Source: Membranipora membranacea
Lineage: Eukaryota; Bryozoa; Gymnolaemata; Cheilostomatida; Membraniporidae
DNA length: 64,000 nt
Assembly: GCA_914767715.1 (NCBI GenBank)
Contig: OU612066.1
Span: 17,487,001-17,551,000, forward strand
Direction of reading: 5' to 3'
Below, in pieces: positions 46,799 through 58,147 of the stretch. Every line of letters begins with the position of its first letter. The stretch's first letter is position 1. Position numbers and translations under genes: made by a program. The notes under the pieces were generated by a model that was not told the origin of the DNA, did no database searches, and saw only the letters and a list, made by a program, of their open reading frames with translations.

Positions 46799-46989
46799 TT
46801 CAGTATAATAACCAGGGACCGGTCGGTTTCGTTATCAATGGATATCAATCATTATACTGTGAATTCAGCTGGTACTTAGTACATAGTAGTAGCGCTTGGT
46901 GCTGCAAGCTGCACTACTAATGTGCTCTGTATTTTCATTTATTTCCTGAACTAGCGGTACGCTGACCAAACTCAGATGAGCACAGAGCT

Positions 46990-49262
46990 CTTGTGACACT
47001 ACCTTCAGTGGCGTACGTTAGAGAGTCACATCAGGAAGGGCGAGAGGATATCCTGCATTTCAAACATTCAAAGAACACTGGTTTTCAAGTTATCAATGCA
47101 GACATTTTAAAGCTTATTAGTGACACCGGGCGAATTCAACAAGCTAATAATGAATTATATAAGAAAACTAAGCGTGGTTGTAGAGCTGGTAAGCGCAAAT
47201 GAAATGGTCGGCACAAGCCATCTTATCAGAAGACTACACCATCACACCTTTCATCCATCCCTAGAGCTTATACCAGCAAACGAGGAACTCAATTACCAAG
47301 TGTACTCTATACAAATTGTTGGTCAATCAGCATATGGAAGCTTGCAGAGCTACAGGTTAGCGCTGAAATTCACCGCCCTGATCTTATTTGCCTCACTGAG
47401 ACATGGCTGGATGATGAAAAACAACAATTGATCTCAATTAACCACTTTCAAAATTACTTCTCACATTGCTTCGATAGACTTCGCGGGGGTGTTGGAAAAT
47501 TAGTCTGCGATGATATAAACACCACACTTTTGTCATCCCATACCACCACAACAATATCGGTGGTGGATGATGATAGACATTAAAGCCTCTAGCCTGATTA
47601 TCGCAGGCTGCATTCACCATCCACCCAGTGCAAACAATCCTACATCGCTTAATTACATAACAACAACTGTATTGAAGGCGATTTCAACAAACTCCCACAG
47701 TCAGACATGTGTGAGCAACTGGGCCTTCATGATCTTGTGAATTTCTCCACCCGTTACGAAAATATACTTGACTCTATACTAACAGATATCTATGGCTATC
47801 AAGATGCAAAAACCTCTCATATTTGGCACAGAATGATCATTGCTGTATTTTTCGTTCGTGGCCATGAAACAATGCGTGGGAAATACACTAAAGTGAAACG
47901 TAGGGTCGCAACTCCACAATGCAAGCAAGATGTGTTGCGTGCTCTAACAATGGAAGATTGGTCATCTATTCATACTGACAACAATGTTCATTCTCAGGTT
48001 ACCAAGCTACACGGAGTTGTAAATAGACACCAGGACGCCCACTGTCCCTGTAAGACATATCAATTCCGCGAAGATTAGACTAAATGGATCACCGCTGCTA
48101 TCCTTGAGTTGATGCAGGGCCGTAGTTCTAGGGGAGGCAGAGAGGCACTGCCTCCCCTAGAAAGCTAAATACAGTGGCCTATAAACACTATAATTGAATA
48201 ATCTACGTCAGAATCAGTCCCTCTGGGACTTCCATTTGCTTATTATGTGCCTGATATTTCTCAGGGAGTACATTACTGGTCATGCCTCAGACTCACCATA
48301 GACTTTTGCCTCCCCTACCATTTTTTCCAAACTACGGCCCTGTAATGAGATCTTGTGGAACAGTCTGCAAGGAAAACAGCCCTGATTACAAAGCTATACA
48401 AGCTCAAGTCCAGCGTATGATAAGGTCTAGTAAGCGGAAAATCCTGGGCGGCCAGTTGAATAAAAACCACAACAGTAGAGACTGGTGGAAATTAGTTTAA
48501 TCAATCACCGACAATCAGTTAACACCAAAGAACACCACTATGATTATAGATGACAAACGCATGCAAAGATATGAATTTTATCATAACCTCAACACTTACT
48601 ATCAGAAAGTTGGAGGTGTCTGTCTTGCTGATGCTGAAGAAACACCTTTACCAGAGGATAGCATAACACCTCTACAACACATAAGCTTGGGTGAAATTAA
48701 ATACCTAATCAACAAAATAGATGAGAGTAAAGCATGCGACAGCCAAAACTTTCCATCCTGGGTGAGCAAGGAAGCAAATGATGATTTGTGCATCCAGCTG
48801 CAACACATCATAAACACCATTCTAGACAGATGAGAGTTTCCTAATTACTGGAAAAAAGCCGAAGTACGACCTCTACCAAAATCAACCAAGCCATCACAGT
48901 TTAAAAATTACCTCCCTAAATCTTTACTTTTCCACCTTGAGAAGCTGGCGGAGCAAATAATTATCAATAAAATGAAAAGTACGCATAGCAAGATCATAAA
49001 ATCACATCGAGTTGCGCTCCTGCAACTCATAGATGACATTACATCGGACCTGGATCGCAAGGGAGTCGACTATGTGCAGCTTGCATCGCTCGACTTCTCA
49101 AAAGAATTCGATCGCTTGCAGCCACCCATAGCGCTAAGTAAAATGAGACATTCTGGTTTCAACCCTAAGATAATAAAGATAGTCTCGAGTTTTATGCAAG
49201 AGCGACAACAATGTGTAAAACTGAATGCTGCCAGCTCTGACTGCATTCCATTATCCTCTAGC
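46990..49262 (+). mobile_element. Second LINE family, endonuclease-RT fragment, interrupted by a MITE
   Basis: Broken frames give an endonuclease part (AEIHRPDLICLTETWLDDE near 47368), a linker (GLHDLVNFSTRYENILDSIL near 47719) and then the pre-RT region. A 228-bp insert at 48115-48342 splits that region (ITAAILELM before, SPDYKAIQAQVQRMIRSSKR after). RT motifs follow: INKIDESKACDSQNFPSWV near 48708, FPNYWKKAEVRPLP near 48838, LASLDFSKEFDRLQPP near 49082 and MQERQQCVKLNAASSDCI near 49194. The sequence stops before the catalytic FADD and joins repeat sequence at about 49262. Several stops are present. It is distinct in sequence from the LINE at 43290. Confidence 0.8.
48115..48342. mobile_element. 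hAT-like MITE, 228 bp
   Basis: Perfect 13-bp terminal inverted repeats CAGGGCCGTAGTT (48115-48127) and AACTACGGCCCTG (48330-48342), a CAG...CTG tip typical of hAT. A subterminal 15-bp hairpin (TTCTAGGGGAGGCAG and its complement) lies at about 48127-48163. It splits the LINE reading frame. Flanks TTGATG and TAATG look like a decayed duplication; a clean 8-bp one is not visible. Confidence 0.8.
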
Positions 49263-49960
49263 CATACCATCTATCGCCTTATATACATGTTGTTACATAA
49301 AACCCATCCGGACAGAAATTGACAAGAGTCAGATGGGTCGTCCCAGAGGCAGACTAAGAATGGGTTTTATGCACTCATTATCGGGAGATGAATACAAAAC
49401 ATACATACATCAGTTTCTGTAATTAAATTCCCAATAACAGATGGCAATACAGATATTGAAGCCTCATTTTGTTTTCTTTGAGCTACACAGAATGCAAGGG
49501 CATCATCTCCCGGTGCATCAGAAGAAGTTTTACCTCAACAGCACTTCTGGGATTGATGATCTGTCCACTGAAGCAGTCCGCACCAAAACTCGTACCTGCA
49601 CAATCATAGATCTTCCAAAGATCTCTGACGTACTTAGTGATACCTGATGATTGGAATAAAGCACAGGCTGTCCACTGTACAAAAATCTCCCATCCATTTT
49701 CATTAATTATGGAACACATTGATACAGGTAAAGTTGTTTTAAAAGCCAGCAAAAAAACTCACTTACGCCAACATGGATTCCGGAGCAGGCGGAGTTGCAA
49801 GAGCCAGCTTATTGAAGTCGCTACCCTTATCTTCGTGCAACGCGAGAAAAAATATGAAGTAGATGCTTTCTTACAAGACTAGACTAGACATGGTCGACCA
49901 CATGAAACAGATCAATGAGATGCATCCAGTAAATGTTGTTGTTGACCACCACCCCCTTCT
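49262..49960 (+). mobile_element. Degenerate LINE RT relic upstream of gene 5
   Basis: Same relic as 18490-19310 and 62540-61800. Readable pieces are VIPDDWNKAQAVHC near 49634, HGFRSRRSCKSQLIEVATLI near 49771, and the DFSKAFDKVDH-equivalent region (TRLDMVDHMKQIN) near 49880. Frames are broken. Confidence 0.65.
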
Positions 49961-51070
49961 GCCTAACCAGCCATTTCCATGTTCAGTAGTGGGCCCATAG
50001 ACTTAATATAAACCTAGACAGGATACTATATAAAACATTAGCATTGAGGCACTGAGGCATTTAATTGTGGGCGACGTAACCACATTGGACGGTGTAGAAG
50101 CAATGATGCTATCGTTGATTTACTCTCCAAAATTCAGGTTTTTGGAATTTCAAAATTGCAATAGATTAAGCAGCTTGTCCTGAACAGTTTGATACTAATT
50201 TTTGGCAAAAAAGACTTTTTTTTGAAGAAGAAATTGCATCGAGTTGATAACAAGATGCTGCTGATAGTAAAGCAATTTTTAAATTCGAAATCCGATCAAA
50301 ATTGATCGAGTTATGAACAAAAAACCCCTGGATTATGGACAGTAAATCAATGATAGCATCATTGCTTCTACACCTTCCAATGGCGTTACATCGCCCCACA
50401 ATTTCGTGCCTCACTCCAGCTGTATATGGTGTCCTGTCTAGGTTTATAATTAAGTCTATGAGTAGGCCCAATCATTTTCTCAATCTACCTCAATCACCTA
50501 CTATAACTACACAGTAATATGCAAATGTTGGAAGACAACTGGAGCGTCATGTTCGACGTTAGAAAATGTGAACATCTAAGTTAAGCTACAGACGGAACAA
50601 ATATCTTGTTTGTGATCACAATATGCTGTAGCATACTGAGCTGCTCTGTGAGCACACGCCCTCACCTACAATTCTCCCCTGTTCATCAACCCCCATTATG
50701 TCGAAATTATTTTAGCGTTTCACCACCGACATAAGCACATTCACACTTCGCCATGACATATTGCAGAACACTCTCGGGACGTGACTATATGCCCACCTAA
50801 GCTCATTGGGAAATTTGACAATAATTGCTTTAGTATGCCCTTGCAACTTTGAGTCCTTGTACAGATTCCAGAATACCAGGTTGGACGCGGGTCAACAGAC
50901 TTCCAACAAGTCAACCTACCATGTTGGGTTTGACAATCAATTTGTGTTCGGCAGCGCTCCTCCTCAACCATGCGCACCTCATCACTCTTTTTCATATATC
51001 GATTTATTGACCTATTTTATTGTTGAAACAAATGATTTATCTTTTTGTAGACAAAGGTTTCAATGTTACC
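49961..51070 (+). other. 5' flank of gene 5
   Basis: 50290-50395 contains the uninterrupted copy of the block into which the LINE at 43290 inserted. From about 50525 it aligns with the upstream regions of genes 2, 4 and 6. No gene is seen. Confidence 0.5.
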
Positions 51071-53191
51071 ATGGAGGCAAGCCCTGACGTTGACCAAAAG
51101 CTATCAGCATTCATCAGTCAGCTTTTCTCAGGAGTGGTGAGTTTGTTGTCTCCCTTGTTTCTCTGATTACAACCTACATGGTATTTATGCCATCAGAATA
51201 AGATTGGCTTACAACTGAATAAACTTGAGATCAGAGTTCGATATGAAATTGGAAGAGATTAAATATGAAAAGGAAATTGCGTTTTGATTCGAGGTATATA
51301 CATAAACTACTGCTGCCACTCATGCAAATTTGTGCTCATTGAATTCTGCATAGCTCCAAGATAATTAATTGAGACTTTAATCTCATAATTGTCACCTAAT
51401 GGACAAATAATTTGCACAAACCGATCTTCAAAATCAGCGCATGAAATCTACGCACCAGCTTATGACGTGTACAGTGTGCACTAGTAAGACGGTAACTACG
51501 TCACCCGGATGCGGTAGATAATTTATTTCATACCCTAATTTTGAAGATCAGTTTGTGCAAATTATATGCTCATTAGGTTACAATGCTGAGATTGCAGCCT
51601 CATTTTATTAGTTTTGAGCTACACAGAATTCTATAAGCACACATTTGGCTGTGTGGCAGCAGTGGTTTAAAGACTACCTAAAGACTAATGCATGTTATAG
51701 TGGTCAGCTACTTATAATAAGGTTTTCTCAGATTTGCATGGTAACAAAATTTAATGCTCTACATGCAATACAAGAAACAAGCACTTCCGAGACACTGACA
51801 TCATTATGTAGGGAATGGGAGTTACCTTGCAAATCTGACATAAGAAAACTCAAAAGTAACTGGCTAACTATAACATGCTATGGTCTTTGGGTAGTCTTTA
51901 AATGCCCATTAACTTTTTTCTACAGGTTGAGTCTGTGTGCAAACAAGGATACCAGGTCGCATTCTTAGCCTCAAAGTGTGGGGATGGTAGTAATGATATA
52001 CTCTCACTACATGGTGGACTCTCTCTCAGTATACAGAAACAGTTAGAAGTGAATTTCAAGAGTCTCATTGAAGGTAATTTCCGATGCAAGATAACATTGC
52101 TTGTGAAAACTTGAAATACGCAGTTGTATTATCTAGAATTGTCAACTTGGCACCATAGCCTGTAAATAGGATAAGCAATTTCATCATAGTTTAAATAGCT
52201 GAATACTAGACTAGGAGTAGATCCAAACATCAGTAATTGGGTGCTTCGCTGGCATGTCATAATGAGTTAACAAAAAATGTTTGTCTTGACAGAAGCAGAG
52301 TGCAGTATCAGTCAATCTGGAGAAGAGACTATAAAATCTAACCGTACAGTCAGTATACCATTAAGGGATGTCCTTGCCGACACTATCAAGGTAGAATGTA
52401 CCTCCGAGTCTGATGCTAGCCAACCTGATTACTTACCGACTAATGACACTGAACTCTCACCGACTACTGATAATGATGCTGATCAGCAAGCGGAGAATAA
52501 TGATGGTAAACTACAGAGCAAATCTGGTGCTCCAAGCGATCTGGAGATAGAACATGATGAAACCCAGACTTGGTCAAATCCAGTCCCAGATCCTACATTT
52601 GAACGCTTGAGAGGCAAGAAGAAATATAAATCGAAACAGATATACCACTTGCGAACACATACTGGAGAAAAAATATACGCTTGCACTGAATGCTCTTACG
52701 GAAACGCAAAACTAACAAATTTGAGAAGGCATATGGTGACACACAGTGGAGAAAAACCACATGCTTGTACTGAATGCCCTTACAGAACCACAAGAATATC
52801 GAGTTTGAATAGTCACATTCTAACACATACCGGAGAAAAACCACTCGCTTGCCCTGAATGTCCTTATAGATGCACAGGACAATCACATTTGAAAGTTCAC
52901 ATTCTGACACATACCGGAGAAAAACCATTCGCTTGCCCTGAATGCCCTTATAAAGCCGCGCAACATTCACATTTGAAAGTTCACATGCTGACACATAGCG
53001 GTGAAAAACCATTTGCTTGCCCTGAATGCCCCTATAGAAGCAAATATAAACATGCTGTACAAATGCACATTCTGACACATACCGGAGAAAAACCGTTTGC
53101 CTGCCCTGAATGTCCTTATAGATGCACTCAACGAGGAAGCTTGAAAAGCCACATGCTGAAACATACCGGAGAAAAAATATGCTTGCCCTGA
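51071..53191 (+). CDS. C2H2 zinc-finger protein, cluster gene 5 (3 exons, 6 fingers)
   Basis: Exons 51071-51136, 51926-52073 and 52293-53191 join to 370 codons plus stop. The N-terminal module is intact (MEASPDVDQ). The linker has IKVE but lost the second SUMO-type site. After a half finger come six fingers, helix -1/2/3/6 K/T/N/R, R/S/S/S, G/S/H/V, Q/S/H/V, Y/H/A/M and Q/G/S/S. The tail is TGEKICLP. Intron 1 is 789 bp, against 178-210 bp in genes 1-4, because of two nested transposon insertions (51305-51667 and 51671-51897). Intron 2 is shortened to 219 bp. Splice sites remain canonical. It lies tail-to-tail with gene 6. Confidence 0.85.
51305..51667. mobile_element. TA-target MITE in intron 1 of gene 5
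   Basis: A 363-bp inverted-repeat element, tips AACTACTGCTGCCAC and AACCACTGCTGCCAC, flanked by TA at 51303-51304 and 51668-51669. The arms match over about 150 bp (GATCTTCAAAAT on each). Shortened relatives occur at about 19690-19945 and 38385-38555. Genes 1-4 show the empty site (GGTATATACTTAAATGCC type). Confidence 0.8.
51671..51897. mobile_element. TTAA-target MITE in intron 1 of gene 5
   Basis: A 227-bp element with tips AGACTACCTAAAGACTA and AGACTACCCAAAGACCA, flanked by TTAA (51667-51670 and 51898-51901). The right flank TTAAATGCCC matches the empty site in genes 1, 2 and 3. The left TTAA was itself hit by the TA-target MITE, so the two are nested. Confidence 0.8.
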
Positions 53192-54440
53192 GTCTCTATC
53201 AAAAATGCGCTTAACTAAGACTTAAAGTCACACATTATGACACAAACTAGAGAGAGCTTATTGGCTTATCAATACTACCATTTTAGAGTGCACTCAATAC
53301 AAGTATGACAGGACACACGACGGCGACACACACAGGAGAAAATTCATTTGCTTGCCCTCTTTGCTCTTTAAGAAATGCGCAAGAATCCAATTTGAAACTA
53401 CAAAACAGGAAGCAGCCTTCCATCACTCCAAAAACATTCAGCAGTAGTCAGGAATCTGCGAAGCTGTGAGTAAATATTCGTCAGGTATGGAGTTACCCCT
53501 CCCTATTGAGGAAGGGAACAACTCAATACAGATGTGTTTAGTTTATTTACTCAAATTTTAAAATAATTTGTTTTTGACTTCTACTTTGTTACGTTAGGTG
53601 TTAACTTACTTTATTAATGACTCATATTTTATATGCCTTGTTGACTTTATTTTTGTTTATAGTGAACTTAAATTAAAACAAGCATCGCAGAAACCAATGG
53701 GAGACATATTGACCATCAAATATATACATATCCACTCAGAAAGGCCTGATCGCTTCCAAAAGAATAGAGCGTCATGTGCTCCTGAGGGCTCTCCGAAAAG
53801 AACTGGTCCCCTCTTGCTTTCCTCTGCTTTTTCTTGTCGCCGGGGCATCAAATCGAAAATGTACCATTACAATAATCAAAGAGAAATTTCATTAAATGCA
53901 TTTCCACAAATCTTCTAAATTCAAATGTTAGTCAATTGGTTAGAACATTTCACCATATGTCGAAAAGTTATGTAGTGTAATTCAATTAGTTCAATTAGAA
54001 CATTACACAATATCTTGTAAAAATAAAGGAATCGTTAAATTAGTCAAAACAATGCAATCTCCTGGCTGCGGGCTGTAAGGGCTAGTTGAGATCTCACACG
54101 CACAGAGCATGGAGACTTTTAGAACATGATCTTACATGTTTGTAATGGTAAAATAATATTATGTGTATTATGAGTACATGGATGTCATTGGTTAATTTCC
54201 TTCAATCAGAAAGAACGCCCCAAATACATCAGAAAATGGTCATGTTCTAAAACCCTCAGAACGCCAGAAACCAATAAGTTATTATCAGCGGACATGTCAA
54301 AAACAATCAATCACCGCCTAGCCTAAAATGCCAAATTTGTTTTGGTAGCAAGTGAAAGCACAGGCCAAAATCACGTTGTGAAAATGATCACAGGTCTAGG
54401 ACATAATTATTATTCATTTCACCTTTTTTACTATGACTAC
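53192..54440 (+). repeat. Type B 3' flank of gene 5
   Basis: Aligns with 13035-14840 and 36195-37560. A decayed finger (TTTGCTTGCCCTCTTTGC) is visible near 53347. The following 54440-54720 holds nothing I recognise. Confidence 0.65.
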
Positions 54441-54720
54441 GTCAGCAGAATAGAAAAAATAATTTTGCGTTTGTAGTTTAAGTACCACTCATGGATAAAA
54501 ATATAGAATATAAATATAAAATATGAAATATTATAATTATTGTGAATATTCGAAGGTTTATATGGTTTAGAATTACTGGGAGAATGTTCTTTTTCTGGTT
54601 GAAGAGATCTTTTGAAGTTGTGTTTATGTAAACAGAGATACCACGCCAAGGCTGATGCCAAGGGAACAGGGATAGCTCAGATACTTACGCTATAATGTTT
54701 AGGCAAATTTACCTGTCTGA

Positions 54721-54940
54721 ATGATGAAGTCTATAATACTTGATAGACTTATTGGTGTGTCTGGTAAAATGTTACACAGCATCCTACTGTTGCTAAACAG
54801 GGTGCAGTATTTTACAAATTGCCGTGGAGACTCATCTTCCTCTTAACATAAGCATGTTGGACTGTAGGTGAGTCCAAGCTTGTACCTGTGCAGCAACAGA
54901 TTGCAGTGTCCAGCCACGAGAGACAACGCTCGTCCAACTG
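54721..54940 (-). mobile_element. LINE C-terminal tail (RNase H-linked type)
   Basis: The - strand reads LSLVAGHCNLLLHRYKLGLT, then SPTCLC, and after a shift DESPRQFVKYCTLFSNSRML. This matches the family pattern tGHcpLn-H--rlG----p-C--C---eET--H-l--Cp---R found after RNase H in Jockey/I-type LINEs. Only this tail remains. Confidence 0.6.
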
Positions 54941-55244
54941 TGAAAGGCGCTATATATTTATTTGATTAAAGAGGTTTTCTAGAAAGTTTACAGATAACAG
55001 AGTAGTTAAAAAGTAACTTGTTGACCTCTAAACACAGTTAAATACGCAAAAAAAAGGGGTTATACATAAATAAATGACGATGTTCTAGAAATGGGAAATT
55101 AAGTTATATATGGCTTTATAGAAATAGATAATGATATATGTATATAAAATTATTGTTCTTGTGACGATTATTATCAAAAGTATTGGTTAAAAGATAGTAG
55201 GCTGTCAGCCGTTTTGCATTTAAGTCTGAAATTGTGCAGCAGAT

Positions 55245-55541
55245 TTAAGAGAACTCCCTGACTATATCCTTTCCTGAGATGTATCCTGCTAGTTCCTCTA
55301 GTAAGCCCTCTGTTCCTTGAGATTTGTTTCCGATGTAGACCTCCCATATTCTTTTCCAAGTTGCATTACAATGTCTTTTGATTGATGTTTTATTTAGATC
55401 CCTGAGAGTTATAGTATCCATGTTAATCTGTCTGTCCTTTAGAGCTTTTATATCACTTATCACTTTCAGTATATCAAGATTATCAGTATTCATGAGCTGT
55501 TTAATCGTTGATAGACGATCATGTCTATATATTATGTTCAT
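55245..55541 (-). other. Unrecognised 98-codon open frame
   Basis: A - strand frame (starts MNIIYRHDRLSTIKQL, rich in K, N and D) without a motif I recognise. A second short frame lies upstream on the same strand (55602-55817). It could be retroelement debris, since a LINE tail lies downstream on the same strand, or part of an unannotated exon. Low confidence that it is translated. Confidence 0.25.
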
Positions 55542-55949
55542 CGGTTGAACATTAGCGAATCTGTGAACAACTTCAGTCGGTGGTTTATTCTCAATCTAAA
55601 TTTATCCCTTTAAATTAAAATGTAGATGTATGGTATATCCAATTTCTCTACTAATTGTTGCACGACAAATATGCCTCAATAAAGAGGTTTTTTGACATCT
55701 GTAAGACTGTGTGAATCGGATCATAGTTTCCAAAAGGTCGCTGTTGGTGTTTTTGCTTCCATTGGTAGTTGCTTTTGCGGCTGTTTTGTCTGAGCAAAGC
55801 GTAAAGTTGACACCCACTGATAATCACTAGAAACACACCAATGATGATTCAATTGATCTCAATGATAAACTTTCCTGCGTCAAGACTCCAATAGCCTAAG
55901 TACAGGCTTTCCGCTTTTCGGTTCAGCTAACTCCTTGATTCATCCGAGT

Positions 55950-57940
55950 TTTTTTGGTTGATTTTGGTATTTCTAGTGATCTGAGTATATTTTAAACACC
56001 AGCAAGAAATCAGCAGACTGGAAACCCCCTAAATACGGTGTTTCAGCAAAAAATTTGATATATATATTATTGAGATTTTTCAAAATTTTGAAAACTACCT
56101 TGCAAAACAGCCTTGTATCATAACAAAATTGCATTTTCCTGAAAAATAAATTATCATAAAAATTATAGGAGGCGAACTCTCGTGGCGAGATCTCGGGGTG
56201 AAATCTCCTCGGGGTGACTTCTCTCGACACCGAATTTATACCTTCGTCTTGGTCAATTGGTCCAATCACATTGGTTTTAACACTTTGATCAGCTAGCTGT
56301 TTGAGTTTTGCCACTTTTCAACCTAAAACAATTCTTGTATGAAAAGGTAACACCAAAATTGGTTACTAAAACAATTGAGCAGCACCATTAGAATTGCACT
56401 ATGCTGTGCTGTGTTTTTGAGAATGGTATTTGAATTTGAGAATTTTTTTTAGCCTAGGCCAAGTTGATTCATGCTTGCAAACTTCAGGAAAGAAGGCAAA
56501 TTATATGGTGTTAAGATCGTGACCAGGTGCAGCATCAGAGATTATGTTAAAGTCCTTGGTTATTTTCCTAGCCGTCTTGGAAATTTATCCATCCATGATA
56601 GCTTTTACGAATCGTTAAGCAGATTTTTATTTTTCTTGCAAATCTACAAATGACCACTTGCGGCTGCTTGTCAAGGGACGATTAATAGAGCGATAAACAC
56701 AAAACCCTCCATAAATCTCTTTCATAAAATGGCTTAAATTTAGTTAATGTGGTCAAGAATTATTGATTTATTTTAATTATATAGGTGTGAAAGTTGAAAA
56801 ATGAACAGCCGTTTAACCTGACTCTCTTATTCATACCATCTCCTATACATCATGGTATATATGGCAGGTGTAACTTGACAACACATGAAGATAATTTTAT
56901 CGGATTTAACAAATAATAGATGTTCTCTTATCATTTATTATACATACCCCAGCATTTCCGATAATAGCTTTTATGATGAGCGGAAAATGAATGATAAGAA
57001 AAACTCAACCGAACAATTATGAAATTAAATCTTTTGAGCCACAACTTTTACCGCTAAAGGCACTTAGGGGGCCTTGGGGTTATTATTTGTGCCAAAATAT
57101 ACTGTGCTTTATGTACAAATAAGGTCCAATATAATTTGGAATGACTTAGTAACGTGGAGTATTTTCAATTGCATTAACATTTTATCGCTTTACCATCCAC
57201 AATAAAGTCTGATAACTTATCGATTGTTGTATATGCTGCGGTGACACAGCGAGACAACTCCAGCGCTTAATCACATTTGGCAACATATCTATTTCGAGGC
57301 AAATCACCTCTCTGTGCAAACCCTAAGGAGAGGGTTAAAAAAATGTATGTACCATATATATTCACATATTATTAATAACATGTACCATACCAATATATTA
57401 TTCATCTGTGCACCGATGAAGAAAAAGATGTATGTCATTAATGTTTCTAATAAAATCCTCATGTTTTTCTCACAGCCACAGCGCTGCGTATCATATAAAG
57501 CCATATTTGCTTAACTTTTTAGGCAAGTAATCATTTGTTCCTGACCAAACTCACCTGTTACATTATTGAGTTTACATCTAAAGGTGGATCGAGTTGGATG
57601 TACCCAATTCAGTACAGAGCTCATATAAATTCATATTGCAATAATTTCCAGGAGTTGCTGACTCTTTTGTCAGGTGAATACAACTACCAATTAGCATTTT
57701 TTCACATTTCATTTCACCCGAGTAGAACAATTCTTGGGCTATTTTATTATAGAATTGGAATATCCACAGACAGGTTTCATGGTCAGTAAAAAACTAATAT
57801 ACATTGATAGATAGTTAAAATGCTTAAACTATCCTGGGTGTCATTTCTTTTCTTTTCTTGATCGTGCCATATTTAGGTTTAATGTAACTCAGATTAGTGG
57901 AGGTATTTCAGAAATCGGGTAAAACTTAATTCATATATTC
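55950..57940 (-). repeat. Inverted type A flank and R1 repeat beyond gene 6
   Basis: Reverse-complement copy of about 23110-25330. It contains R1 (GCCACTTTTCAACC near 56312). No gene is supported; the ORFs are not conserved with the + strand copy. The junction with the type B tail of gene 6 lies near 57940, at a short CA-rich run. Confidence 0.65.
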
Positions 57941-58147
57941 TCCTGTGTGTGTATGTGTATTGAGTGCACTCTAAAAGGGTAGTATTGATAAACCAATAAG
58001 TTCTCTCCAGTTTGTGTCAGAATGTGTGACTTTAAGTCTTAGTTAAGCGCATTTTTGACAGAGACTCAGAGCAAGCATATTTTTTCTCTGGTATGTTTCA
58101 GCATGTGGCTTTTCAAGCTTCCTTGTTGAGTGCATCTATAAGGACAT

